From Streptomyces olivochromogenes (lineage in GTDB: Bacteria; Actinomycetota; Actinomycetes; Streptomycetales; Streptomycetaceae), in NCBI RefSeq assembly GCF_021538895.1, contig NZ_JADDRL010000005.1, positions 1 to 64,000 on the forward strand: a stretch of DNA of 64,000 nucleotides, given 5' to 3'. The notes under the pieces were generated by a model. The model worked only from the letters and a program-made list of their open reading frames with translations, searched no databases and was not told the DNA's origin. Positions 36,417 to 45,779 of this stretch are shown one piece after another; within the stretch, counting starts at the first letter, position 1; the number at the start of each line of letters is the position of its first letter. A program made the translations under genes and the position numbers.

Positions 36417-39400
36417 GTGCTGCCGTCGTCCGTCCGCAGACTCGCCCTGTTGCCCGCAGTGGCCACATTGCTGCTCACCGGACTGGTGGTCCCCGCCGCC
36501 GGGTTCACTGCCGACGATCCTGTGGACACGTCGGACCCCTTGCTCGCCGCCCAGGCACAGGCCGTCGCGGAGGGCGCTTCCGTTCCGGTGGACGCCCTGA
36601 CCAGTGAGACCGACACCGTGACCGCCGAGCCGGACGGCTCCTTCACCAGAACCTCGTCCGTGCTGCCGGTACGAGTGCGTCAGGACGACAACTGGGTACC
36701 GGTGGACGCCACTATCACCGCGAATGCCGACGGCACCTACTCCCCCAAGGCCACACTCAGCAGAGTACGCCTGTCCGGCGGCGGCAACGGGCCGCTGGCC
36801 ACACTCACTGATCCGGCCGGACACCGCATGAGCCTGACCATGCCGTTCGCCCTGCCGGCACCTCAGGTCGCCGGCAACACAGCGCTCTATGGCTCTGTGC
36901 TGCCCGGCGTGGATCTTTCGGTGTCCGTGACTGACCAGGGCGGCTTCAGCGATGTCCTGGTGGTCCACGACGCGAAGGCCGCCGCCGACCCGCGCGTCCG
37001 GAGACTTGCCGTGGCGACGGACACCGACGGGCTGGACCTTGCGCCCACCGCTTCCGGCGGCATGACGGCGACCGCGCCCGACGGTTCGGTGTCCTACACG
37101 AGTCCACCGCCGCTGATGTGGGATTCCAGCGGCAGTTCGCCGACCGGCGCCCGGGCACGCCTCAGGACCACGTCCCTCGCGCGTGCCGCCGCCGGTTCCC
37201 CGGACCCTACGGACACGTCCTCCGTGACGGGTCCCGGCACCGGTGCTCAGGTCGGGCAGGTACCCATGAGCACCGCCTCCGGCACCATCACTCTGGCCCC
37301 GGACACGTCGCTGCTCGACGGTCCGGGCACGCACTACCCCGTCTACATCGACCCGTTCGAAGACCCCGTCACCAGCAAATCCGGTGCCTTCGACGAGGTG
37401 TACTCCAGCTCCGCCTGCTCCGACGCCCCGCAGTACAACAAGCCGCAGACCAACGGCGAGGGCGTCGGCTATCAGCGCTGGGGCGGCGCCTGTGGCACCG
37501 GTCTGGAACGCTCCTACTACGCGGTCAACACCAGTGGCCTGGACCCGTCCATGAAAGTGATCAAGGCCGAGGTCAAGGTCAAGACCACCTACGCGGCCAG
37601 CCTCGACTGCTCCCACGACCAGCCGATCACCCTGCACACCACCGGCGGCATCAACGAGAACACGGACTGGAAGCACCAGCCCGACACCCTCGACGACAAC
37701 GGCTACCCCGCCGTGAAGACGACCGTCCCCAGCGGCGCCAACACCAACTGCAGCAACAGCACGGCCGGCTTCCGCGTCGACAAGCAGATCCAGAAGATCG
37801 CCGACGGCAACAAGGGCACTTGGACGATAGGTCTGTTCGGCAACGAAACCACGTCCAGCTCCAACGACGACTACCTGCGCATGTCCCAGACGCTCAGCCT
37901 CTTCACCAACTTCGACATCCCACCGGACACCCCCACCAAGCTGCACACCACGCCCAAGCCGCTCGGCGCCGACGGCGACTGCGTGACCGGCAGTGGCGCG
38001 GTCGGCTGGATCGGTGCCACCACGTACGACGACGCGGGCAGCAACGTCCAGCTGCACTCCACCGTCATCACCCACATCAAGGGTGAACATGCGCAGGCGC
38101 ACTACCACGTCTGGGACCGCACCGACCTCGACTCCAGCGGCAGCCCCGTGGACAAGCCCGACCGGGTCAGCGACTGGACAGCCTCCGGCGGCGACGCCGA
38201 CGCATCCATCGGCTTCACCCTCAAGGACGGCCACGAATACGGCTGGGACGTCTACGCCCAGGACAACTCCTCCATCCACATGCAGTCGCCGGTCAGCGAC
38301 CACTGCTGGTTCGACACCGACTTCACCCCGCCGCAGACCCCGGCCATCGCCGACAACCCGCACTTCCCGTCCGTCGGCAGCGGAGCCGGCGACACCTATG
38401 CGGGCAGCGGCGTGACCACCGACTTCTCCGTCACCGCCGCCGACAACACCCCGGCCGACACCTGCGACCCGGCCGGCTGCAAATCCAGCGGCATCGAACG
38501 CTTCCTGTGGCAACTGGACAGCCAGCCGACCGCCGCCACCGGGCACAGCGCCAAGGTGACCTCCACCAGCGGCACCACCGCCTCCGGCACCCTCACCGTG
38601 CCGGTGACCGACTGGGGCGTCCACACCCTGTACGTCGCCGCCGTCGACCGAGCGGGCAACATCTCCCAGAGCCCCGCGGGCTACACCTTCGCTGCACCCT
38701 GGAATCCCAAGACCAAGATCGCGCCCGGTGACATCACCGGCGACGGCAGCCCCGACCTGCTCGCCACCACCAGCACCGGCGATCTCGAACTCATCCCCGG
38801 CAACAGCGACCCCGCCCAGGCCCCCGCCCCGGCACAGGGCGGCCCGGTCACCGGCACCCCGCCCGCGATCACCGGCCCGGTGATCGTGTCCACCGCCGCC
38901 GCTGCCCCCGCCGGAACCTGGAGCGACTACCTGATCGCCCACCGCGGCAACCTGCACGGAGACACCCACGACGACCTGCTGGCGTACAACCGCAAGAGCA
39001 ACAAGTTGTACGTGGTGAAGAACGACCTCGACCCGAAGGACGACGGAGCCTTCCCGCACGAGCCCTTCTCCACTTTCCCCGGTTTCCTCGGCCACCGGTA
39101 CGACGTCGTGACCAAGGACCCCTGCGAGTCCGCCGACACCGTCCCCGCCAGTCGCTGCGCCGACGCGGGCTACGATCCGTCGACCCCCTGGGACATCTCA
39201 CAACTGGTCGCGGCCGGGGACGTGTACGGCAACAGCGACCACCCCGCCGTCATCACGGTCGAACACGGCAAGCTGTGGATCTACCAGACCTACGGCACAG
39301 GCCACATGGGACATCCCCGGCTGCTCGGCGACGGCGACTGGTCGGGCCTGACCCTGATCGCACCGGGCCGGGTCGGCGGTACATTCACCGTGGACGCCAA

Positions 39401-40829
39401 CGGCAACGGCAAGGTCACCGGCGGAACCCCCACCCTCTGGGCCCGCGACGACGCCTCCGGCACCGTCTACACCTTCCCGCTCGACAGCGACGGCAACGGT
39501 CAGATGCCCAAGCTGCTGCACGCCCCCGTACGCACCGCCCTCGCCTCGGCCGTACGGCCCGCAGGCGGGGGGACCATCTGTCTGGACGACGCCAGCGCCC
39601 ACACTGCCGACCACACCAAGATCCAGGTGTACACCTGCAACGGCTCAGCCGCCCAGAAGTGGGTCCTGCACGACGACGACTCCCTGCGCGTCCTCGGCAA
39701 GTGCCTCGACGTCACCGACGGCGCAACGGACAACGGCGCCCTCATCCAGCTCTACACGTGCAACGGCAGCGCGGCCCAGAAGTGGACCACGGGCGCGTCC
39801 GGCAGTCTGGTCAACCCGCAGTCCGGCAAATGCCTGGACGACCCGGGCTCAAGCACCGCCAACGGCACCCAGGTACGCCTCTACACGTGCAACAACAGCG
39901 CGGCCCAGAACTGGACGAGCAGCGCCGCCACCGGCTGGAGCACGTACACCGCCACCGCGCTGCCCATGGTGCTGCGAGCCCATGACTCTCCCACCGTGGC
40001 CTCCCCCGGTGACGTCAACAGCCCCACCGGCGGTCCCGACGGCAAGCCGGATCTCTACGCCACCAACACGGCAGGACAGCTCACCGAATACCCCGGCGCC
40101 ACCCCGACCGGGACCACCGCGGCCTTCGCCGACCCCGTGGGGCTGGGCACCGTCACCGACACCGCCGCCCACCGTTGGACGCTGGACGACGCCAAGGGCA
40201 GCACCGCCGGCGATGCCGCCGGCAATCTGCCCGCCACGCTGACTGGCGGAGCGTCCTGGGCCACGGACACCGACCGCGGGACAACGCTCAACCTCAACGG
40301 CAGTACTGGCTACGCCGCCACCACGGACCCGGGCGTCGACACCAGCGGGAGCTTCACGGTCTCGGCCTGGGTCAAGCTCAACTCCCTCTCCGGCGACAAC
40401 TCCACCTTCGTCTCGCAGTCCGACGCCCCATCCGTGGGCGCTGCCAACGGCTTTCAGCTCTACTACTCCTCCGGAGCCCAGGTCTGGGCCTTCGGACGCC
40501 ACGACGACGACACCGCCAGTACCTCCTTCACCGCCGCCTACGGCGCCAAGGCCGTGGCCGGCAAATGGACCCACCTCGTCGGTGTGTACGACGCGGATGC
40601 CAGCCGACTCCTGTTGTACGTCAACGGCCGGCTGTCGGCCGCCAAGGCCTACACCGGCACCATGTGGAACGCGGCAGGCCCCGTCCAGTTCGGCCGCTGT
40701 CTTCACCAGAGCGTCTATGGCCAATACGCCAACGGACGCCTCAGTGACGTCCGCCTCTACGCCACGGCACTGTCACCGGCGGACGCGGCGGCACCGGGCG
40801 ACAGCGCAACGCTCCTGCAACTCGACTGA
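36417..40829 (+). CDS. Large secreted protein with repeat, ricin-type and LamG domains
   Basis: This 1,470-residue protein has a signal peptide (LALLPAVATLLLTGLVVPAAG). The N-terminal about 350 residues are of the type that precedes RHS proteins in Streptomyces (WVPVDATITANADGTYSPK). A fibronectin/Ig-like middle follows, then FG-GAP/VCBS-like repeats (PGDITGDGSPDLLATT, AGDVYGNSDHPAVIT), a ricin-type trefoil about 1045-1172 with three QKW/QNW repeats, and a LamG-like jellyroll about 1250-1462 (FTVSAWVKLNS, WTHLVGVYD). AAGGAG lies 7 bases before the GTG at 36417. Such proteins usually sit beside RHS toxins and may bind glycans or help deliver them; here it is divergent rather than cotranscribed. 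Confidence 0.85.
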   Translation: MLPSSVRRLALLPAVATLLLTGLVVPAAGFTADDPVDTSDPLLAAQAQAVAEGASVPVDALTSETDTVTAEPDGSFTRTSSVLPVRVRQDDNWVPVDATITANADGTYSPKATLSRVRLSGGGNGPLATLTDPAGHRMSLTMPFALPAPQVAGNTALYGSVLPGVDLSVSVTDQGGFSDVLVVHDAKAAADPRVRRLAVATDTDGLDLAPTASGGMTATAPDGSVSYTSPPPLMWDSSGSSPTGARARLRTTSLARAAAGSPDPTDTSSVTGPGTGAQVGQVPMSTASGTITLAPDTSLLDGPGTHYPVYIDPFEDPVTSKSGAFDEVYSSSACSDAPQYNKPQTNGEGVGYQRWGGACGTGLERSYYAVNTSGLDPSMKVIKAEVKVKTTYAASLDCSHDQPITLHTTGGINENTDWKHQPDTLDDNGYPAVKTTVPSGANTNCSNSTAGFRVDKQIQKIADGNKGTWTIGLFGNETTSSSNDDYLRMSQTLSLFTNFDIPPDTPTKLHTTPKPLGADGDCVTGSGAVGWIGATTYDDAGSNVQLHSTVITHIKGEHAQAHYHVWDRTDLDSSGSPVDKPDRVSDWTASGGDADASIGFTLKDGHEYGWDVYAQDNSSIHMQSPVSDHCWFDTDFTPPQTPAIADNPHFPSVGSGAGDTYAGSGVTTDFSVTAADNTPADTCDPAGCKSSGIERFLWQLDSQPTAATGHSAKVTSTSGTTASGTLTVPVTDWGVHTLYVAAVDRAGNISQSPAGYTFAAPWNPKTKIAPGDITGDGSPDLLATTSTGDLELIPGNSDPAQAPAPAQGGPVTGTPPAITGPVIVSTAAAAPAGTWSDYLIAHRGNLHGDTHDDLLAYNRKSNKLYVVKNDLDPKDDGAFPHEPFSTFPGFLGHRYDVVTKDPCESADTVPASRCADAGYDPSTPWDISQLVAAGDVYGNSDHPAVITVEHGKLWIYQTYGTGHMGHPRLLGDGDWSGLTLIAPGRVGGTFTVDANGNGKVTGGTPTLWARDDASGTVYTFPLDSDGNGQMPKLLHAPVRTALASAVRPAGGGTICLDDASAHTADHTKIQVYTCNGSAAQKWVLHDDDSLRVLGKCLDVTDGATDNGALIQLYTCNGSAAQKWTTGASGSLVNPQSGKCLDDPGSSTANGTQVRLYTCNNSAAQNWTSSAATGWSTYTATALPMVLRAHDSPTVASPGDVNSPTGGPDGKPDLYATNTAGQLTEYPGATPTGTTAAFADPVGLGTVTDTAAHRWTLDDAKGSTAGDAAGNLPATLTGGASWATDTDRGTTLNLNGSTGYAATTDPGVDTSGSFTVSAWVKLNSLSGDNSTFVSQSDAPSVGAANGFQLYYSSGAQVWAFGRHDDDTASTSFTAAYGAKAVAGKWTHLVGVYDADASRLLLYVNGRLSAAKAYTGTMWNAAGPVQFGRCLHQSVYGQYANGRLSDVRLYATALSPADAAAPGDSATLLQLD

Positions 40830-40849
40830 CCGCGACGCCCCCACGGCAC

Positions 40850-40885
40850 GAGAGGGCCGGTGCCTGTTCAGGCACCGGCCCTCTC
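40850..40885. terminator. Bidirectional terminator between convergent genes
   Basis: A perfect 17-bp inverted repeat with a 2-base centre (arms 40850-40866 and 40869-40885) between the LamG gene stop and the MFS gene stop. One of the strongest hairpins in the window. Confidence 0.85.
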
Positions 40886-40899
40886 GGGTGATGTTCCGG

Positions 40900-42408
40900 T
40901 CAGGCGACCGGCTCGGGCTCCGGCTCCGTCGCCGGGGTCTCCTGCGGCTGCTGCGGCTTGGTGTCGCGCATCACCAGGGTGGACAGGAGGGCGGCGGCCA
41001 GGACGCCGATCGCGCTCAGGGTGAAGGTGGTGGACATCGAGGAGGTGAAGGCCTCGCGGGCCGCGTGGACCAGTCCCGCGTCGCCGTGGGCCACCGCCAG
41101 CGCGCCGGCGATGGACTGCTTGGCCCGCTCGGGGGCGTCGGCGGGCATCTCGGCGGCGAAGCCGCTGGTGAGCAGCGAGCCGAGGATCGCGATGCCGAGG
41201 GCCGTACCGGCCTGCTGGATGGTGTCGTTCAGGGCCGAGCCGACGCCCGCCTTGTCCGCCGGGATGGTGGCCATCAGCGCGCCCACCGCGGCCGGCATCG
41301 CCAGACCCGCACCCAGGCCGAGCAGGCCGAGGGCGATGGCCGGGACGGTGAAGCCGGTGTCGGCGCCGACCGTGGTCAGCAGGGCGAAGCAGCCGACCAT
41401 GGTCAGCATGCCGGAGAGGATCACGAAGCGGTTGCCGATCAGCGCGGCCAGCTTGACGCCCACGGTGTTGCCGATCAGCGCGGTGACGGCCAGCGGCAGG
41501 AAGGCCAGGCCCGCCTTCACCGGCGAGTAGCCGAGGACGAACTGCAGGTACTGGGTGAGGACCAGCAGCAGACCGCCGTTGCCGATCTGGACCAGCGCGA
41601 GGGAGAGCGAACCGCCGCTGAAGTTGCGGTGCTTGAAGAGGACCAGCGGGACCATCGGGGAGGAGGTCACGTTCTCCCGGACCACGAAGCCCGCGAGGGT
41701 GAGGACCGCGATCCCCAGGGAGACCAGCGAGCGGCCTTCGAACGCGCCGTGCTGCGGAATCTCGATGATCCACCAGACCAGGGCGGTCATGCCGGCCGCG
41801 GAGAGCACCGCGCCCAGCGGGTCCGCCTTCTGCCACGGCGCCTTCGACTCCGGCATCAGGGTCAGACCCGCGACGACGGCCAGCACGACGACCGGGACGT
41901 TGAGGAAGAAGATCGAGTGCCAGGAGAAGTGGTCGATCAGGACACCGCCGAGGACCGGGCTGCCGACCAGGCCGAGCATCGACACCGAGCTCCACGCAGC
42001 CATCGCCTTGCCGCGCTCCTCCTCGTCGAAGACGGTGATGAGGATCGACAGGGTGGAGGGCATGATCAGGGCTCCGCCCACACCCATCGCCACGCGTACG
42101 GCTATCACCTCGCCGGGATTCGTGCAGATGGTCGCGGCCAGTGACGCCGCCCCGAACAGCAGCAGGCCGATCAGCATCACCTTGCGGCGACCGAAGCGGT
42201 CACCGAGGCTGCCGGAGGTCAGCAGCAGGCCGGCGAAGACCAGGATGTAGGAGTCGAGGATCCACTGGGTGTCCTGCGCGCTCGCCCCGAGGTCCTCGGT
42301 CATCGAGGGCACCGCGACGGTGAGGGCCATGCTGTCGATCACCAGGACCAGCGTGCTCAGGCACAGCACGACCAGAATCCACCAGCGACGCGGATTGCGG
42401 GTTTCCAT
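40900..42408 (-). CDS. MFS drug efflux transporter, DHA2 family (14 TM)
   Basis: This 502-residue proton-driven exporter of the EmrB/QacA type has an N-terminal first helix (WWILVVLCLSTLVLVIDSMA), motif A GSLGDRFGRRKVML, motif C region (GSPVLGGVLIDHFSWHSIFF), about 14 hydrophobic segments and a Pro/Glu-rich cytoplasmic tail (about 480-502). It is divergent from a TetR regulator, the standard arrangement for substrate-induced efflux. Substrate cannot be told. Confidence 0.92.
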   Translation of the reverse strand: METRNPRRWWILVVLCLSTLVLVIDSMALTVAVPSMTEDLGASAQDTQWILDSYILVFAGLLLTSGSLGDRFGRRKVMLIGLLLFGAASLAATICTNPGEVIAVRVAMGVGGALIMPSTLSILITVFDEEERGKAMAAWSSVSMLGLVGSPVLGGVLIDHFSWHSIFFLNVPVVVLAVVAGLTLMPESKAPWQKADPLGAVLSAAGMTALVWWIIEIPQHGAFEGRSLVSLGIAVLTLAGFVVRENVTSSPMVPLVLFKHRNFSGGSLSLALVQIGNGGLLLVLTQYLQFVLGYSPVKAGLAFLPLAVTALIGNTVGVKLAALIGNRFVILSGMLTMVGCFALLTTVGADTGFTVPAIALGLLGLGAGLAMPAAVGALMATIPADKAGVGSALNDTIQQAGTALGIAILGSLLTSGFAAEMPADAPERAKQSIAGALAVAHGDAGLVHAAREAFTSSMSTTFTLSAIGVLAAALLSTLVMRDTKPQQPQETPATEPEPEPVA

Positions 42409-42435
42409 CGGGGTCTTCCTTTCGACTCAACCAGA

Positions 42436-42543
42436 GTGCGCACACTGTTCCTGCGGCGCGAACACCGTTCCTTGCGATGCGAACACTGTACGCACAGCGG
42501 AACGATGTGCGCAACCCACGATCGCTGTACGCTGGTTGCGCAC
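42436..42543. promoter_or_regulatory. Operator-like repeats between MFS and TetR genes
   Basis: The 200-base divergent gap holds palindrome GTGCGCAC (42436-42443), direct repeats GCGAACACyGT (42458-42468 and 42479-42489, spaced exactly 21 bases, two helical turns) and inverted arms GTGCGCAAC (42507-42515) and GTTGCGCAC (42535-42543). These are likely binding sites for the TetR product and possibly another regulator. Confidence 0.55.
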
Positions 42544-42609
42544 GACGTACGCACCGAGGCATGTACGTACGCCCGAAGAAGCCGACAGGGAAGCCGACAG
42601 GAGCGCGTC

Positions 42610-43344
42610 ATGGCCGCCGCCAAGAGCAAGCCGAACCCGATCCCCTCCGTCTGGGCCAGGCCGCAGCGCGAGCCCGACCAGCCCGCGCTGAGCCGGGACG
42701 TGATCGTCCGTGAGGCGATCGCCATGCTGGACGCCGAGGGCATCGAGGCGCTCAGCATGCGCAAGCTCGGCGCCCGGCTGAACGCCGGCGCGACCTCCCT
42801 CTACCGGCACGTCGCCACCAAGGACGAGCTGATGGAGCTGGCCTTGGACGCGGTCGCCGCCGAGATCCACGTACCGCCGTCCGACAGCCCGGACTGGCGC
42901 GCCGCCGTCACCGAGGCCGCGCACTCCTTCCGGGCCACGGCCCTGCGTCACCCCTGGCTGTCCTCGGTCCTCGGCCAGGCCGGGCTCGCCTACCTCGGCC
43001 CCAACCTCATGGCCTTCTCCGAGCGGCTCGCCTCGCTGTTCATCGCGGTCGGCTTTCCGGACCCCAGCGGCGCGATCGACGCGGTGCTGTCGTACACGAT
43101 CGGCATGAGCACCACGGAGGCCGCCTGGCTCAGCACGGTCGCCCGCTCCGGCGAGACAGAGGCCGAGTTCATCAACCGGCTGCTGCCCGCCGCCCAGCAG
43201 GCCGCGGCCGACCACGACCACCTCGCCGACTCCTACCGCGAGGCCGCCGTCAGGACCGCGGACCCCGTCAAGCTCCGCGACGACAAGTTCGCCTACGCGC
43301 TGGAGATCGTGCTGGACGGGCTGGCGCTGCGGCTGCCGGACTAG
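42610..43344 (+). CDS. TetR-family transcriptional regulator
   Basis: This 244-residue regulator has an N-terminal helix-turn-helix (ALSMRKLGARLNAGATSLYRHVATKDEL, about 50-77) preceded by a basic extension (MAAAKSKPNP), and a TetR_C type ligand-binding domain. Probably a repressor of the divergent efflux gene, released by the exported drug. ATG at 42610 with AGGAG 7 bases upstream; the in-frame extension to 42436 runs through the repeats and was rejected. Its TAG stop lies inside the terminal repeat of a MITE. Confidence 0.9.
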   Translation: MAAAKSKPNPIPSVWARPQREPDQPALSRDVIVREAIAMLDAEGIEALSMRKLGARLNAGATSLYRHVATKDELMELALDAVAAEIHVPPSDSPDWRAAVTEAAHSFRATALRHPWLSSVLGQAGLAYLGPNLMAFSERLASLFIAVGFPDPSGAIDAVLSYTIGMSTTEAAWLSTVARSGETEAEFINRLLPAAQQAAADHDHLADSYREAAVRTADPVKLRDDKFAYALEIVLDGLALRLPD

Positions 43345-43551
43345 GCCCTGTCGTCAAATCCCCGCCTGCCCCGCGACGCCATGCACGCTCCCCCAAGCTC
43401 TTCGAGCAGGGGGGACCCCCACTCGCCGCACCGGGCCCCGACCCAAGTACATCCAGTACGAGGGCCGAGGCCCGGCACACCGAGAGCAGGCACCTGACGC
43501 CGCGAGGCCCGCCCTTCGGGCGGACGACGGGGATTTGACGACAGGACCTAG
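43341..43551 (+). mobile_element. MITE-like element, copy 1 (211 bp)
   Basis: 24-bp terminal inverted repeats (43341-43364 and 43528-43551) differ at one base; both ends carry CTAG, which fits the YTAR target duplication of IS5-type elements. No coding capacity. The interior is nearly the same as the reverse complement of the element at 54775-55049 and contains nested G/C hairpins. The left CTAG includes the TetR stop codon. Confidence 0.8.
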
Positions 43552-43566
43552 GACTCGGGGACTCCC

Positions 43567-44208
43567 TCACCGGGCGAGGTCGTCCGTCTCCAGGTAGACC
43601 TCGGCCAGGATCTGGAGCTGGGTTCCGTCGGCCGTCGTGATCTGCTCGCCCGGTCTCGGGCGGCTCATGAGGTCGCCCCGGCGGCCTGGGAGGGTCACGG
43701 TCCACCCCTCCCGCACCTCGCCGTCCACGACCAGTGCCGTCAGCGTCTGGTCGAAGTCCGGCGGTACGGTGAGCCGGCGGGTCAGGAACAGCCGGTCCTC
43801 GTCGCCGAAGACGACGTAGGCCGGGTCGGTCGGGTCGGCGCCGGTGAGCCCGCTGTCGGGTGGGTCGGTGTCGGGCGCGTCGAGGGGCCGGGCGTGGACC
43901 AGGTGGCTCACCCGCACCGACAGCGGCCCCAGGGAGTCGCCGTCCCGGTCGAAGCGGCCGAAGTACAGCTCCCCGGGGAATTCCGCCCCCGGTTCGAGGT
44001 CCTTGAGGAGCACCTCCGTCTCCGGGCGGACCGTGAACACCGCGGACGTGCCGAAGCGGGAGCGGGCGGAGTCGTACGTGGGCGTGCTCGGCGTCACCCG
44101 CAGGATCGCCTGGAAGTCGTACGGCGGGCCGAACATCGGGAGGTGGACGGCGTACACGGGATCCCTGCCCAGGAGCAGCAGGCCGCGCAGTGCCCGGGGC
44201 GCCGTCAC
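43567..44208 (-). CDS. Hypothetical protein, last gene of the hemopexin operon
   Basis: This 213-residue protein starts at a GTG that overlaps the upstream stop as GTGA, so it is coupled to the 519-residue protein. It has an N-terminal part with VYAVHLPMFGPPYDFQA and a beta-rich remainder containing acidic loops (DTDPPDSGLTGADPTDPAY). No signal peptide or transmembrane helix, no recognised family. A larger apparent frame on the same strand up to 45510 is not a gene, because its upstream part is the shadow of the 519-residue protein. It ends 16 bases from MITE copy 1. Confidence 0.7.
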   Translation of the reverse strand: MTAPRALRGLLLLGRDPVYAVHLPMFGPPYDFQAILRVTPSTPTYDSARSRFGTSAVFTVRPETEVLLKDLEPGAEFPGELYFGRFDRDGDSLGPLSVRVSHLVHARPLDAPDTDPPDSGLTGADPTDPAYVVFGDEDRLFLTRRLTVPPDFDQTLTALVVDGEVREGWTVTLPGRRGDLMSRPRPGEQITTADGTQLQILAEVYLETDDLAR

Positions 44209-45764
44209 CAGGTCAGCCCCGGGTCCGGATCCGGGCACCGCGGCAGTCGCCGGCAGACGAACGCGGCGAGGAAGACGTCGTCCGGGCCGGTGACGGCGTG
44301 CTCCTCGCGCGGGGACGTCCAGCGGTAGGTGACCCAGCGGATCAGCATGTTGTAGCCGTACTTGACGACCAGGACCTTGGCGAAGTTGCCCTCGCTGGTG
44401 GCCACCGCGAAGACGTCGCCGTCGACGAGCTGGTTGGAGCCGTCGGGATTGCCGGGGACGGGGCTCTTGCCGTAGGTGAACGCGGCCAGCTGGTCCACCG
44501 TGAGCGAGCCGAAGTCCCGCACGCCCAGGTTGACGATGCTCGCCCGGCCGTTCGGCACCAGCTGCGCGGACGACTCGGTCATCCACTCCCACCAGACGTC
44601 GGCGTAGAACATGTCGCCGCCCTGCTCGCCGGTGTCGAAGTCGAAGGTCCAGGTGCCCTTCAGCGCGGTGTCGCCCTGACTGGCCACGACCGAGTCGGTG
44701 ACCAGGCGGGTGAGGTCGAGGTTGCGGGCCAGGGCGACGGACTCGACGTACGCCGGGCAGCGGCCGTGCGGCGGGCTGCCGCCGTCGCTCAGCGGCGTCA
44801 CCGAGGGCGACAGCTTCCACGCGCGGGAGCCGAAGAGTTCCATCGGCGGATCCAGCCACGGGCGGACGACGGAGACCACGCGGTAGTCGAAGGCCAGGGA
44901 CTGGACCGTCGGGTCGATGCCGCCGCCCAGGGCCGCCGTGAGCTCCGGCGGCGCCTGCTCGGCCAGGGTCAGCAGGGTCTGGCGGGGCAGCACCACCCGG
45001 GACCAGGGCATGTCCAGGGCACCGGCCGGTGAGTAGTACGTCGGCGCGTACCGGATGCCGTTCGGGGCCGTCGAGAACTGGTCGGGGAGGTTCGGGTTGA
45101 AGGTGTCGCGGTGGCGTTTCCAGATGCTGGAGGGTGCCTTCGACGCCAGCTCCGAGGTCTCCCTGAGCGCGTCCTCGACCTGGGCCTTGTGGCCGCCCGT
45201 CTGCCACGCCTCCATCGCGTCGTCCCGGATCTGCCGCAGCCGGGGCTCGTCGACGTGCGCCCAGTGGTCGCGGACGGCGGGGTCGGGCGACATGCTCGCG
45301 GTCTGTTCGCCCTGGTGGTAGTCGGTGTCGGCCTGCAGCCAGGCCTGGCGGGCGGCACGGTAGTCGAGCAGGGCCCGGGACGGGGACGGGGTGCCGCTCG
45401 CGTCCGTCACATAGAGGTAGTCCGACGCGGCGTCGTAGCGCTGCCGCTCCTGTGGGGTGAGGCTGCTGTGCGCGAGGTCCGCGGCGAGCAGCTCGCCGTA
45501 GACGTCCCACAGGTGCAGGGTGCCCGGCGGCGACCAGACGGGCTGGGTGGGCACCCGGTTGACGAGTTCGGAGAACTCGGCGTGGGCGCCCGCCCGGACG
45601 GCGTCCAGCGGCCCGTCGAAACGGAACTCGGCGTCCCGGTACGCCAACGGTGTGGCCGGTACGGCGACCAGGTGGTCGGCGTCGGTGAGCAGTTGCTGCA
45701 TACGGGTCGCGAGGCCCAGCAGGGCGGAGGCGTCGACGGAGGACGCCGCCTCGGTGTTGACCAT
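44205..45764 (-). CDS. Hypothetical protein sharing a C-terminal block with its upstream neighbour
   Basis: This 519-residue protein has no signal peptide. The N-terminal half is helical (RMQQLLTDADHLV, DYRAARQAWLQADTDY); from about 295 it has a beta-rich domain with SVVRPW (298-303), LSDGGSPPHGR (325-335) and ARNLDL (346-351). The same motifs in the same order occur in the upstream 487-residue protein, so the two appear to be distant paralogues. The ATG at 45764 is 15 bases after the upstream stop. Function unknown; the operon context suggests a secreted or injected protein complex rather than metabolism. Confidence 0.75.
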   Translation of the reverse strand: MVNTEAASSVDASALLGLATRMQQLLTDADHLVAVPATPLAYRDAEFRFDGPLDAVRAGAHAEFSELVNRVPTQPVWSPPGTLHLWDVYGELLAADLAHSSLTPQERQRYDAASDYLYVTDASGTPSPSRALLDYRAARQAWLQADTDYHQGEQTASMSPDPAVRDHWAHVDEPRLRQIRDDAMEAWQTGGHKAQVEDALRETSELASKAPSSIWKRHRDTFNPNLPDQFSTAPNGIRYAPTYYSPAGALDMPWSRVVLPRQTLLTLAEQAPPELTAALGGGIDPTVQSLAFDYRVVSVVRPWLDPPMELFGSRAWKLSPSVTPLSDGGSPPHGRCPAYVESVALARNLDLTRLVTDSVVASQGDTALKGTWTFDFDTGEQGGDMFYADVWWEWMTESSAQLVPNGRASIVNLGVRDFGSLTVDQLAAFTYGKSPVPGNPDGSNQLVDGDVFAVATSEGNFAKVLVVKYGYNMLIRWVTYRWTSPREEHAVTGPDDVFLAAFVCRRLPRCPDPDPGLTW

Positions 45765-45779
45765 GTGCGCGCCTTCGGG

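Noticed and set aside
36327..43551. Composite transposon or genomic island bounded by IS and MITE copy 1
   Set aside because: The ends are unrelated, there is no integrase or att-like repeat, and the contents are typical Streptomyces genes.
44209..45510. Extension of the 213-residue gene to a 647-codon frame
   Set aside because: The upstream part overlaps the whole 519-residue protein in another frame and is Arg/Pro-rich shadow translation; GTG at 44208 overlapping the stop is the natural start.
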